NCBI GenBank assembly: GCA_036244855.1
Contig: BQKZ01002296.1
Coordinates: forward strand, 1 to 64,000
Source: Temnopleurus reevesii
Lineage: Eukaryota > Echinodermata > Echinoidea > Temnopleuroida > Temnopleuridae
Direction of reading: 5' to 3'
DNA length: 64,000 nt
How positions within the stretch are numbered: position 1 is the first letter of the stretch; each line of letters opens with the position of its first letter. The notes below the pieces were generated by a model. That model was not told the DNA's origin. It saw only the letters and a program-made list of their open reading frames with translations, and searched no databases. The translations under genes were made by a program, and so were the position numbers. This document shows, in pieces, positions 9,457-21,162 of the stretch.

Positions 9457-12400
9457 GCTACATAGAGATACATGTACATGTAATGTTCAGTTAAGCAAAT
9501 ATTTCTTACTTCTGATTTCTGTATCTACCTGCACAGGCAGCAGACTGGAAATTTAGTTTTATTCAGACATCCTTGTCCGGGATAACAAGATCAGTTAAAC
9601 GAAATTGTTTAAAATTCCACCATGGTCATGAGATTGAAAACATTCATAAGCATTGAATAGCAAGAACAAGGTTTAAAAATTTATAGATAAAATCATGCAA
9701 CAAAAGGCATTTATGACAATGTATAAGAATTATAGAAATAAGTTCATCATTATTTGAAGAAAAAAAATGATAGTAATGAGCAGATGAGTGAATGGAAATG
9801 CAAAACAGATAAATTCTTTAAAGAATAACTACTTCCACAAGTATTCCTAAATATTTAAAGTCAAAAGTGGTAAAGTGCATTTTGTTATTCATTTGGAAAA
9901 TCATTCCAAGCCATTGCAACAGCATATTTAAAATATTTCTTTAAAGATTGTAGTTTAGGTTGATGAAGAATAACATTAAATGTACTTATATTGCATTTCT
10001 TGTATTGAAACCATGGCAATCAAAGTATATTTCTATTTAATTGCACAGATAAAGTGGGGAGTTACCATTAATATTTAAAAAAAAAAAGTATTTAAAAAGT
10101 AGAAAGAAAGACATTTTTATTCAATGCTTGGCCATTTTGGAATTATCTGTTTATAAACAAATAGAGTAGAAATTTCTATAAAATATTGAGTCTTTGCTGT
10201 CAGAAATAGTTAATGCTCCTATCACGAGGCAGGATTTAGCAAACTGCCTATAATTGGTCTCTGTAGTTTACCTGTAGACCAATCTTTCACAATCCATTTG
10301 CCCATTTGCTCTCAAATATTGCATTCTATTTTCCCAGCACTGTGCTGGAGAACTTTGCACCTGCCAGTTGATGGGAATTCTGATAGTTGTCCAGATTACC
10401 TTGACATCAGCTTGTAAATAATGAATGACGTATGATTTCATGCCATCATTGGCAAACTTGATTGATCATGATCCATGTAATTCTCTTTCTATGAAAGGCA
10501 AATAGATAACATCTTTTCCCGATATTATATACTCCTATAATATTGATTTAAAAGTGTGCTTCTAAGTCATTATTATGTGGAGATGCAAAGATGGTAAAAT
10601 CTTATGTCTGTTCAACTATTTTTTACCTTTAATTATTTATGAAAGAATAAAAGTGCTAATCAAAATCCTTATGGAGTTTATATCAATTTGACATTTTTAA
10701 AGAAAAATGAGTGGTAATATAGTAATTTTGCTGTTGTTTTGTCAATTAACTTCAACATTCATCCCCCACGTGCAGTTTTGTCAATTTACATTTTACTTGT
10801 GGTTTATCTGTGACAAAGAGAACACGCAAGACTTCTCCGTAAATTGCATTGATTATCGTGAACAATGCCTACTCGATATCCTAATCAATGAAACATATAA
10901 TGGAACAATTGTAATGTTGTGCATTGTCTTTGAATAGTAGGACCAGACACAATTTGCCCAAGGCAAAACCTACCCCACTTGACAAAGACAAAGTGATGCA
11001 TTATTCTCCTACTTTTTCTACAATCTACATGTATGTGTAGTACGCTTGGCTGAATCAGTGAAAAGGTTAACTGTACCCCTAGATTTTAATCAATAATTAA
11101 AGGATGTAGAGTGAAGCGACTCTTGTTTCCATGGAAACCGAAGATATAGCTTCAGTTTCTCATTATAGACAGTGCTTGGCATTTTTATAAGTAAAGTAAA
11201 TTGGTCTCCCAGCGTACTTTTCTCTGTATGTTGGATATGATTTTCATTTTAATAACTGTAATATGATTATAGATTTTTAAATTGATGGGAAAATGTTTGA
11301 TGAGCAAGTGAAGTTTTCATAATTGATGAATATGATTCAATTTACTTTCCAAAATTACAGCCATTGGATTTTTCTCCTCATCAAATTAAGTTTTTTAAAG
11401 AGAAAACAAATGCAGTCAGTTTAGAGGCGTTTTTTTTTTTTTTTTTTTTTTTTACATAACTTGCATACTATTCTTTATAAGTATTTATAGATCAAATCTG
11501 CAAATCAATCAAACAAAATAATCAGGGAATAATTTTACTTTTTCAAATTTGATTATCAGTTTGAGATGCTAAGGAAACAGTTTCAACACTTTACTTTACA
11601 GTTCTATGTGAAAAAGTTTCTTAACATAACTATTTTGTGGAGCAATCATACAAAAATACATAGCAAATTGTGATTCGATACCAGGAAAGTTATTCCCTGG
11701 AAAATGAAAATATTAACAAGATTAGATAGAGCAGTTTTCACAAGATAACAAAAAAACAATGTTTCCAGATGGTAAAGTGGAAATGAATACACATGTACAC
11801 AAAACAAAATTCTGACAAAGTCAAGTGATCTACTTGAGCCCCATGGAAGAATATTCGTTCCCATAACATTACAAATTACCTATCTTGTGAGGCAAGGGCG
11901 CAACTCTTCCACTTTTTAAGAGAGTTTTTTTTTTTTTAATCTGTAAATGTACTTCGTTAAATTAAACAATTCTAGATATAATACAGGTATGTACTTCGGG
12001 CTAATGTTAGGGGCAGTAAGGTTGGAAAATCTAATGTCTTTTTACCCATTTCTTTACCTACATTGTAAGTTCATCAATAGAAAGAGTTTTGAACTACTGA
12101 CAGATGTGATTTTATCTCAGGTCTGTAAAATACAAATTACACCTCCAGGAATGTTTAACAGCGTGAGGGAATACTTTTCCAGGTATCCCATCGCACTTTT
12201 GCTATGCATTTTAGCAGGATTGCTACACAAAGTATTTTTTGTTTAGCAACTTTCTCACATATAACTGTATAGTAAAGAATTGAAAATGTTTCCATAATTT
12301 CTGAAAGTACTAGTGAAATGTGAAAAGTAAAATTATTTCCTGAGTGAGCTCTCTCTCTCTCTCTCTCTTTTAAATATTTCATCTCATTTCTATGATTGAT

Positions 12401-12468
12401 AATTTGCTTTCCAAAGTAATTGCTTTGAGTGACAAAATACATTGTTATTTTTCTTTTTGTCTATTTAG

Positions 12469-12594
12469 CTCATGAGTATGGTACAGGACATAATGATGGA
12501 ACTAGCCAACATGAACCAACAATTACAAGACCATTCCAACAAACTAGCAAATCTACACGACAAACATGCTAACCTCGCCAAGGATATTGAAAAG
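12469..12594 (+). CDS. QRICH2: QRICH2-like coding exon 2
   Basis: Acceptor CTATTTAG, donor AAG|GTAAGT, 42 codons, phase 0 at both ends (residues about 194-235). The sequence LMSMVQDIMMELANMNQQLQ continues as DHSNKLANLHDKHANLAKDI: a regular amphipathic helix with hydrophobic residues at heptad spacing, so coiled coil. Confidence 0.85.
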
Positions 12595-13186
12595 GTAAGT
12601 TGTTTCCGTAGACAAAGGATCAGTTTAACATGAAGAAAATATGAGGAGAAAACCTTTGAAAAAAAGATGAAAGTTCTTTTGATTTTCAACTTGTTGCTGA
12701 AATACTTGTCAGATGAATTTGTATCAATTAAAACGCATTAAAGTACATTATATTTGTCCCTAATTAGTTTTGGGTATGTAGGATTACTATCACATGCAGT
12801 AAATTACATGTTAGCTCACATATTTTAGACTTCATTTTGTCCATTTTTAAAGGTTTAAAATATTTGAAGGCTATCATGTCGATCTAGAAAGATAAAAGAA
12901 ATGTTTGTTGTAAACTTTTTAATATTTCATGCACTGTATTAATTCTTAAGGATGATACATGGTGATGGTTTTGATGATATTGTTCCAGCATTCATTCGCT
13001 TGCAAAATATCTAATTACATTCTTACCATGTTTCATCATTTATATTGCCCAAATGGTTATGGTGTAATGTATCGTTTTGGCTATTTTATTTGTAGTTCTA
13101 ATTTTTTATCCCGTATTACTATGGTAATCCTGCAAGATTGATTTTCTTCTTCATAAATTCCACAATACTACATTGTCTTTCTCCAG

Positions 13187-13282
13187 ATAAACGAGTACAA
13201 TAAGACTGTAGACACAAGACTCTCCTCCTTAGAGGCGTCATCCGGACAGCAGGATAAGATTGATGAACTCAACAAACTCATT
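13187..13282 (+). CDS. QRICH2: QRICH2-like coding exon 3
   Basis: Acceptor TCTCCAG, donor ATT|GTAAGT, 32 codons, phase 0 at both ends (residues about 236-267). Continues the coiled coil (NKTVDTRLSSLEASSGQQDK). Its last 66 nt and donor are repeated at 13495-13560. Confidence 0.85.
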
Positions 13283-13316
13283 GTAAGTTTTCATCTAACT
13301 TAGATTATGCCTATGG

Positions 13317-13495
13317 AAGCGTTGTGGTGTAGTGGTTCTGACTCTCGGCTTTCATGTCGAAGTTCGCGGTTCGAGTCCTACCTATGGCGTTAATTTCCTT
13401 CAGCAAGAAATGTATCCACATTGTACTGTACTCAACCCAGGTGAGGTGAAAGGGTACCTGGTAAGAATTCATGTATATTCCTTGAAATGCATAAG
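13317..13495 (+). mobile_element. tRNA-derived SINE, copy 1
   Basis: The head carries RNA polymerase III promoter boxes: A-box-like TGGTGTAGTGG (13325-13335) and B box GGTTCGAGTCC (13368-13378), spaced as in a tRNA. A shared non-tRNA body follows (TTAATTTCCTTCAGCAAGAA, CTCAACCCAGGTGAGG, GGTACCTGG). Related copies lie on the minus strand at 43418-43535 and 25670-25782. It separates exon 3 from its partial duplicate. Confidence 0.8.
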
Positions 13496-13560
13496 CGACT
13501 CTCCTGCTTAGAAGCGTCATCTGGACAGCAAGATAAGATTGATGAACTCAACATACTCAT
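13495..13560 (+). pseudogene. Partial duplicate of QRICH2-like exon 3 (possible extra exon)
   Basis: This 66 nt block repeats the end of exon 3 with a few changes (RLSCLEASSGQQDKIDELN, then ILI instead of KLI) and ends at an intact ATT|GTAAGT donor. It is preceded by AAG rather than by a pyrimidine-rich acceptor. If spliced in it would add 22 codons without shifting the frame. The likeliest reading is a relic of a local duplication around the SINE; use as an exon is possible but weakly supported. Confidence 0.55.
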
Positions 13561-13705
13561 TGTAAGTCTATAATCTAACCTATATTACACCTATTCAACT
13601 TCAATTTCAGCATCAATTTTCTATAAATTTTGCATCACTCAATGAAATTGAAAATTCGATCTCCAAAATTTTATGTTTTGAGGATTTACATGTATGAAAT
13701 AATAG

Positions 13706-14067
13706 TTAAAGGGGAATTACACCCAGACAATAGTGTACTGTCAGTAAATGAAGAAAAATCAGATGAACAAACTGTGAAAATTTGAGCAAAATTGGATAAT
13801 CTGTTCAAAAGTTAAGAATTTTTAAAGTCATCATTTCCACCTGTGCTGGGCATCCTTGAAATGACATGAAGTTCTCCATGTTGGCAGCCATTTTGTGCCT
13901 GTGCGTTTGCCAATTTAAGGAGCCCATGAGGGCTGTAAATCAAAACTTTGAAAGTTCGTAACTTTTGAATGGATTATCCGATTTTGCTTAAATTTTCACA
14001 GTTTGTTCATCTTCTTTTTCTTCATTTAATGATAGCAATTTAATCTCTGAGTGTAGTTCCCCTTTAA
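13706..14067. mobile_element. TTAA-flanked fold-back element, copy 1
   Basis: The element starts TTAA-AGGGGAATTACACCC and ends GAGTGTAGTTCCCCT-TTAA. The two arms are long inverted repeats of each other (for example AAATTTGAGCAAAATTGG type words against CCGATTTTGCTTAAATTTTC). TTAA duplication is the signature of piggyBac-type and Kolobok-type insertion. No coding sequence. A longer relative lies at 47383-47953 and decayed relatives at about 56063-56160 and 58480-59008. Confidence 0.7.
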
Positions 14068-17031
14068 CTATCAATTCTTTACACCTCTCACATACAACTG
14101 ATATCAAGCGGTATCACCTGGTAATACTGATATCTTTCACTTTGTACTTTAAATATTGATTTCCGGTCTTCATTTTATAGTACAAAACTTCTATCACAAA
14201 CCTCCCCCAAATTTCAGTATTACTCATTTAAAAAGATGGATTAGCCTGATGACCTGATGACTAATTTTCTAAATAAAAGACTTTTTAGTGACAATAATTA
14301 TCCCTACCATGATAACGAAGGAAATATTTAACAATAGCTTGGAATAAACCTAAAATATTGTATTTACAGGGAATCATTGCATAAAATATTTTTGTCATAA
14401 AAAACTCTATGACAAAAAGGTCTGTGGCAAAATTGCTCTTTGTTAGAGTTTTTTAGGGCAAAAAGTTGGCTCCAAAAAGTTTTATGGAACAGGCTTCAGA
14501 ATTCAACATTCCAAGATTCAGAGGCAAAAATATGTTTTCAGATTCAGAGGGCTACAGGTTGCTGTTTAATTTCATAGCATGTTTATGAATAAAGGTAAAT
14601 ATACATTACATATGAGAAGCTTCAAATTTGCAACACATTCAAATATTTCCAATATTACATGAAAGTCGATTTTACATGTTTTGCAAGGATATGCTTTCAT
14701 ATTTTGAGGGGAAAAGCTGTCGTATCAACATTTGTAATTTACTTTTGCAATTCTTATACAATTTTAATTAGATTAAATATCCTTGAGTAACGGTTTCCTA
14801 TCTATCAAACATTATGATTTGTCATACTAGAGTACAACTGATGATGTAAAAGTAAGTTTTATCTTATCTTATTTTAAGTAAGATTTTTAGATGAACATTT
14901 GCAATGCCTTTGCACGTAGACTCTTTACGCATAGTACTAATAGTATACTTATGTACAGTTCTTCTGCAGAAACTTTTATTCAGTGTCTCTCAAGACTAAA
15001 TGTACTTGAACTGCTTATTTTGTTGACATTTTATTTGACATTCGTTCAGGGTACACCTATTTTATAAAAAGAATCCTTTGTCATGTTTTGTTTACATACT
15101 TTGAATTGCACAATCCTATAGACTTTTCACACACTTCAATTTCTCGGTCAATTTGCAAAGCTTTTCAACATACTTTAGAATTATGTTCAACTGTACTTTG
15201 GATGCCTAGCATCAATATTTGGCATACACATGTTGAAGTATACCTGCTTATTACAGTACATGTACATGTAGGTGTTGAACCATTTTTAATTTCCATAGCA
15301 ACAGACAAGCATTTACATGTAGCTGGTTTAAGATAACAGTCAATATGAAATAAAATCCATGATCTAGATGGTATTTAATTATGATGAATAATTATATAAA
15401 ATATAGTATGATAGCAAATAATAATAATAATAATGAAACACTTTTATATAGCGCATAACACAATCATGCGAAAGTCCCTAAGCGCTTGAAACATGGAAAG
15501 AGAGAAAGAAGTCAGAAGAACTAGGATTATCAGTAGATTAGTAGCAAATGTAGTGAATGAACTTGACAGTATGAAAATAAAAGAAATACATTTAATACAG
15601 CAGTCAAAAGCAAAACTTCAAATCAGACATAAGAAAGAAAGTACCTATTCAACCTCAAACTTTTTTAAATTTCATTGTGCAATTTATATTTCCACCAGTA
15701 GGCCTATTATAGCCCAAATGTAGGCAGTAGTCTCTAATTGCATGTTTTAGTGGGAATTACAGCTTCAATGTAAAGTTTGCACTAGATTACAGATGTGTTT
15801 TATACAAAGAGCTTGTTCATCTATTTATTTGCCTTTGCACATGTAATATACCCTTACATTATACAGACAGCTCATTGTATAAATGTTTCCCCTTAAAACC
15901 ATGACTACATCTCAGAAGTGTAATCTACGCTAGTCATTGTATCCTTACGAACACCTTTTTCAATTGTTTCTGCCATAAACAGCTGGGAGCTTGATGACAG
16001 AGTGTTTATATTCCCTATTAGGATCACATGTCTTTGACGCAAGTTGGTGGTCATCAAAGAAGATAATGTTTCTGATTTATATTAAAGAAGGGTGTAGAAT
16101 ACATAGTATTAGCCGGGTTGATTTTAACTTTCATGGGATCAAACCGTGGCAGAGAGTGCCAATTAAACAGTATGGTCGAATTCACAAAGGTAGCTTATAT
16201 TTAGTCCATGATTTAGATAATTGAAGAGAAAATTTACTTGTAAGCATTGTGTGCTTGATTTAGCTGAACATTAAATACTTTGTGCTTATAATAGCTTAAA
16301 TCATAAAAACTTTAGCACATAAAATCAATCAAGTTCTTGCATGTTTTCTACAGTTCTTTTTAGTGCTATACATACTTATTCTTCTTCAAATTAATGTTAT
16401 TTTCTAACTAGAGATAAATAAACTTATTTTTAGGTATTTATATTCGATGTGCTCACCCCTCCAAATCTTTATGCGATTTGTTCAATGTCAGACAAAATGT
16501 CGTAAAACATAAAATGTAGTAAATGCCCATGCAAATTTGACTTTTTTTTGTGCAGCTTTTTATATCTTAGACCATTTGCTGTTTTGTTTAATAAATAAAA
16601 ATATGATGGACCTCAGCCTTCAAAATTGTAATTTTCAAAGCCCATATGAGTATATTTATATTTCAATTCTTATTGATTTTATTAATCCATTATTTCTTTG
16701 TCAGAAATTACTTTGTTGGAAGTCTTGTACCAAAAGAACTAGGCTCTGTATATTCATTGAAAAAAATAAATGTCAAGATCTTACTCCAGAAACCGGTAAT
16801 AATTTTTTGAGGAAGAGAAATCATATTCAACATTTTGTCTTATATTATGTTGCAGTAAGTAATCTTAGCAAAGGAAAACAAAATTCAGTATAGAAATTAA
16901 CCTGTACATGTATTTCTATACAGTCAGGTTGTCACATGTGAGTGTTTCCATTGTATGTTCATTAACTTTTACAAATGTTTTTTTTTTGTATTTTTGATCC
17001 AAGTTAAATGAAATTTTCAAATTTTTAATAG

Positions 17032-17172
17032 GAGGACCTTCGTAACCAGTTGGCAATGCTGCCGAATGTAGAAGAAATAGTGACATGGCCTGACTTTGAA
17101 GCAGCTCTAAAAGGCGCATATAAAGAACCAATTGACCACTCCGACTCGGCCATGCAAACCATCCCATCTGAT
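17032..17172 (+). CDS. QRICH2: QRICH2-like coding exon 4
   Basis: Acceptor TTTTTAATAG, donor GAT|GTAAGT, 47 codons, phase 0 (residues about 268-314). Contains EDLRNQLAMLPNVEEIVTWP and an acidic, less helical second half. Confidence 0.85.
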
Positions 17173-18364
17173 GTAAGTTGATAATTCAATACTCAATCAA
17201 TTTGATTAATTTGATAAATTACCATTCTAAGTGTCATACATTTTATTAAATTCAGCCATTTTGTGTCTTCAAACCATTTGTCAGGCTTCCACATTCTACA
17301 GAAGTTCTTTTAATAGTTTGCCCAACTGCCATCCACCCAAACAAATTTTATTTCAACTGCTTGCCTGAATTATTTATTGATATGTTGATATATCTTTTAT
17401 ATGTACATTTGATGTCCATTCTGTGTAATACATGTAGGTGCATTGCCTGTGTCATGAAGTATCGCTCATTTAGGCTTATAGATCTTGCAAAATTATTTGT
17501 TTTCATTTGCTTGATGACAAACCGAATTGCTTTCTAAATCAAACTTCTCCCATGCCTTCACAAATAGACTTCTCTTCATTAATCAAAATCGACAGGCTTC
17601 GATGGATGATGGAAAAGATAATTTGCAATAAATGTCATCAAGTGAATTACAGCGTGCTTAAACCTGTCAAAATTTGATACATCAATTCACTTTAGTTCAA
17701 TGTTCTGATGGGACTCATGGACCGTTTCCACTGCTTTCTTAATTAAATTCTTTGGTTGTGCACCTTTGGTGCTCATGTAAAGCATTGAATCATTAATGTA
17801 ATCTTGTATGATGTGGAATAAAGGTTTCATATAAACGTAACTTCCTGTAGTGTGGCAGATTCACCTTTGAATATTTGATAGGCCTGAATATTCTTTAATT
17901 TCATAAAAATAGCAATGACAGCTATCCTAAAAATATATTTGTAGCCCTGCATCATGTTGGAATTCCTAGTTTCATTCATGTGTCTTTTACACTGCTCTTA
18001 TAGATGCAGATAAGCAAATTTTCATTTCATCTTTTCAAAGATGTTGCCCTCCCATATTTGTGTAATTAAAAATGGCACCTTGGATAGACTCTACTCTTAG
18101 GGCATCCAACTTTAGGGCCAAAATAGGAAGGTGATATTAATAAAATCAAATATGTTGTAAGCAGACAACTTTCCAAAGTTTTATCCAATAGTCTCTTTGA
18201 TGTTCTTGTTCACATTGTTTTATGTACATGTATGCCGTTTTCATATTTTCTTATAATCATTGCTGCCGCTCCCCTGTAAAAACACATGAATTATGTTTAT
18301 TCTACTCTTTTAGATAGAAATCATGTTTAGTGTCGTTTCTTTGTGCCTCGCTTTTTCATAACAG
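17173..18364 (+). other. QRICH2-like intron 4
   Basis: 1.2 kb, AT-rich. I see no repeat family, RNA gene or open frame worth noting. Confidence 0.5.
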
Positions 18365-18415
18365 CATTCAAGAATGCAGACAATGCCTCTACATCATGCT
18401 TCTGCCCAGACCAGT
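18365..18415 (+). CDS. QRICH2: QRICH2-like coding exon 5 (short)
   Basis: Acceptor CATAACAG, donor AGT|GTAAGT, 17 codons (HSRMQTMPLHHASAQTS), phase 0. Supported only by good splice sites, phase and position between certain exons, because it has no conserved motif. Confidence 0.6.
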
Positions 18416-19394
18416 GTAAGTTATCTTTTTGTCTCTGCTTTTCTTTTGTCTGCTTAATACTCTACCTTATAATTGTTGACTTGGTTTGTGTCTAACCAAG
18501 CTTTTCGTAACCCATTCATGACGGGATTTATCTTGCAAAAAAATAAAATCACTCCCAGGAGTGTGAGAGCATCTGTGAGAAAAAAAATCTGAAAAATGTG
18601 AAAAAATATGAAATGCTAAAAAATATCACTCTTTTCATTGAATTTGTATAGAAAACACCTGAAAAAGGGCTTTTGATCATGTCCAAAAAATCGGAATTCA
18701 TATTAAAATCTGAACTCTCACACCCCTGTTTTTTTATTTGTTTTTAAATGACTCCTTTGTGATATAAAAAAAAACATGTTCATTTGAAATGTTCAAAGAA
18801 AAATGGAAATTTGAAACATCTTGCCTGTCATATCTTATATTTTATTGTCAATGTGTGTTTGTTCGACATGTCACTTTTGTTATGACGTGACATGTATTTT
18901 TTTGATGAATCTCAAACCAATATCTCTTTAATATTGAAAGTTCTAAGATGTGTCAGTCATCTATTAATGCATAACTATCACTGTCAAATTGTTGGCAGTT
19001 AGTTTGACAGAAAAAGGTAAGCTACCTGGATGCATGCTTCAGTATTCCCTACCAACCGTTTCTAAGCAAGCTTCTCAATGCACATCAGCTTCCGTTGGTA
19101 GAATATAACTCTGTCAAAATAGCTTCCCGATCAATTGCCTAATGGCAATCTGACATTTTCTTTGCTATGTATTATCTTGTCTGGCAAGTCAGGCCTAATT
19201 GTCATTAAACTAAATAAAGTCAATATTGATTGAAATGTGACTAGTGTGCAATTATAAGATCCCTCACGAACCTATTCACTCCTTCAAACACTTAAAATCA
19301 TGAAATGGTGATAAAACTAAAGAAGTGGTGACATTTTCATTTGTCTTATCCGTTTCAATGAAGGGTTTGAAATTGAATTATTTCAATATTTTAG
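18416..19394 (+). other. QRICH2-like intron 5
   Basis: About 1 kb. Holds the intact 173 bp MITE at 18556-18728; nothing else recognised. Confidence 0.5.
18556..18728. mobile_element. MITE with ends CAGGAGTGTGAGA, intact copy
   Basis: Inverted ends CAGGAGTGTGAGAGC and CTCTCACACCCCTG, with A/T-rich internal blocks shared with the interrupted copy at 3356-3888. Non-coding. Confidence 0.7.
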
Positions 19395-19448
19395 ATTTTT
19401 AAGGTACATATGAAGGAGGAAATTAAGCTAATGAAAATGCAAAAGAAG
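19395..19448 (+). CDS. QRICH2: QRICH2-like coding exon 6 (short)
   Basis: Acceptor ATTTTAG, donor AAG|GTAAAA, 18 codons (IFKVHMKEEIKLMKMQKK), phase 0. Strongly helical and basic. The donor is weaker than those of its neighbours, so this may be an alternative exon. Confidence 0.55.
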
Positions 19449-20258
19449 GTAAAACAGACTCATTTAGCAGTGTTGAAATATAAACCCTCATTTCTGAGAA
19501 TTGGATGTGGAACTGATCTTTTTAATTTCAATGTTCGAAGTTCACCTTAAATTGATTTTTGGCAAACAAACTGATCTTGATTTTTAATGTATAAAGTTCA
19601 ATGTTACAGCATTGTATTTGGCATAATGTGCGTAATGGGAACATGAGACTGCTTTAATACATACATACATACAATGCAGGAAATCCCCAAATCCAGTTTT
19701 GAAGAAGTTCAAAGTTGAAAATAAATTTGAATAGTCTAAATGTGTTTGGTTTATCTTTTAACCCTACTTCACCTTTTTTAAATATTATGTTGAATTATAT
19801 ATATTTATTTTTTCTTTATATATTTCTCACAAAATTTTCCCATGAAATTAAAAATGAACTTTATTCACACTCACAAACACTTTCCAACTATCTGTATTAT
19901 CATGACTTCATGGAGACAAGCTGCATAGATTTTTATGTTTTTCCCCAAGATGGTTAATGTAGTCCAATTTTGTTTTTCAGACCCCAATTCCAACCACACC
20001 GTCATCACCACCATCGCGCCCAGTATTCAGTAAATCCATACTTATTATTATTTCTTGCGTATAATTTCTTCAAGATCATGATTGTTGTCCACTTTTGTTT
20101 TTCAGACCCCCATTCCTCCTACACCGTCACCATCACCATCGCGCCCAGTATCCAGCAAGTCCATTCTTTCGGAAATATCAGTCTCTGTATTATCATAACT
20201 TAATGTACTTTCATGTACTACCCCAAGATGGTCAATGTTGTCCACTTTTGTTTTTCAG
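19449..20258 (+). other. QRICH2-like intron 6 with repeated acceptor sites
   Basis: Its last third is made of three tandem units that each end in TTTTGTTTTTCAG and begin an ACCCCnATTCC exon start. Acceptors lie at 19979-19980, 20104-20105 and 20257-20258. Only the third leads into the full exon. Confidence 0.6.
19981..20220 (+). repeat. Two tandem duplicates of the exon 7 start and its acceptor
   Basis: Units at 19943 and 20069 repeat the polypyrimidine tract, acceptor and the first 45-60 nt of exon 7 (Pro-rich TPIPPTPSPSPSRPVSSKS in unit 2). Neither has a strong donor; GTAAAT after TATTCA in unit 1 would break the frame. They are decoy or alternative 3' splice sites. Confidence 0.6.
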
Positions 20259-20438
20259 ACCCCCATCCCACCTACACCGTCACCACCACCATCGCGCCCA
20301 GTATCCAGTAAATCTATGCGCTCAGGAATATCAGTCGCCTCATCCCATCCAACTCAAGAGTTACAACAGATCCTTCGGCAGCTCGGAGAACTCACTGGAA
20401 AGCACAATTCTCTAGAACAAAGGGTTGATATATTAGAG
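20259..20438 (+). CDS. QRICH2: QRICH2-like coding exon 7
   Basis: Acceptor TTTTTCAG, donor GAG|GTAGGT, 60 codons, phase 0 (residues about 350-409). A Pro/Ser-rich linker (TPIPPTPSPPPSRPVSS) leads into helix QELQQILRQLGELTGKHNSL and QRVDILE. Using unit 1 or 2 acceptors without a downstream donor would read intron sequence and hit stops. Confidence 0.85.
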
Positions 20439-21027
20439 GTAGGTACAGAGATGCCAACTGGTCTGGAATATAATGAGGATAGAAATTGAAACGTGAATTT
20501 ACCTAACAGCTGAACCAAATATTCTCTCATGAGGGGAAAACATGTTTGTAACAATACCAAAATTAAGTTTTCTATCATGAACAAATATTTGACTCGGCTG
20601 TTAATTTTTTCACATTTTAATTTGGATGGGTCTCCTTCATATATTATGTGGAAATTTCAGCTCTACTCATCCAACCTATGTCTTGAATTTATTTACCAAA
20701 CATTCATGGTAACTCAGAGAAACTTTTCAAATTTCTGTGATATTATTCAATCTTTCTGCAAATTTATCCTGTGAATTTTAAGACTTATCAAGAAAAATCA
20801 AAAATATATTATATTTTGTACACATAGATAAACATGATTCAATTGTAATAAGAATTTTGTATGATTTATTTTGATATTTGAATCATTTACAGAAAGGTCA
20901 TCATTTTCCACCTTTATGTTGATATATTTGTTCAATATTTATAGCCTCTTGTTATACTTTGCCATTATCAGCATGCTTATGACTTTTTGTACAAATCAAA
21001 ATCTAATATTGTTTTGTTTCGCTGTAG
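20439..21027 (+). other. QRICH2-like intron 7
   Basis: 589 bp, AT-rich, nothing recognised. Confidence 0.5.
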
Positions 21028-21162
21028 GATCTCATGTCTAAGAAGGCAGACATGTCAGAAGTGGAAGCCCTCCTAGCACAATGGAATGTTCCAGGAGACT
21101 TGGCTGCCAAGCTGGCTGAACTTGAAGAAGGACTGAACCATCTAAGGGATAGCAAAGCAAAG
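21028..21162 (+). CDS. QRICH2: QRICH2-like coding exon 8
   Basis: Acceptor CGCTGTAG, donor AAG|GTAGGA, 45 codons, phase 0 (residues about 410-454). MSKKADMSEVEALLAQWNVP is a pattern found repeatedly in this family (K-A-D-x-S-x-x-E). Followed by helix LAAKLAELEEGLNHL. Confidence 0.88.

Larger units (their letters stand above)
7658..12468 (+). other. QRICH2-like intron 1
   Basis: A 4.8 kb intron containing a fold-back element (8103-8475), a second GGGCAA element (9281-9456), a long poly-T run (about 11431-11453) and a (CT)n run (about 12349-12370). A 76-codon open frame at 10707-10937 with a hydrophobic start has no recognisable relatives and is not called. Otherwise it is AT-rich sequence without visible structure. 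An additional small exon cannot be excluded. Confidence 0.5.
13283..17031 (+). other. QRICH2-like intron 3
   Basis: Contains the SINE and duplicate exon fragment, then a TTAA-flanked fold-back element (13706-14067), a short (AAT)n run near 15419, and AT-rich sequence. Open frames at 15088-15336, 15991-16224 and 16537-16893 show no protein resemblance and use low-complexity AT-rich codons. Confidence 0.5.

Noticed and set aside
10707..10937. 76-codon plus-strand frame with a hydrophobic start, resembling a small secreted protein
   Set aside because: Intronic, AT-rich, no conserved motif and no promoter or splice evidence.
13325..13390. tRNA gene
   Set aside because: The A and B boxes are tRNA-like but the acceptor stem does not pair and the unit recurs with a shared non-tRNA tail, so it is a SINE.
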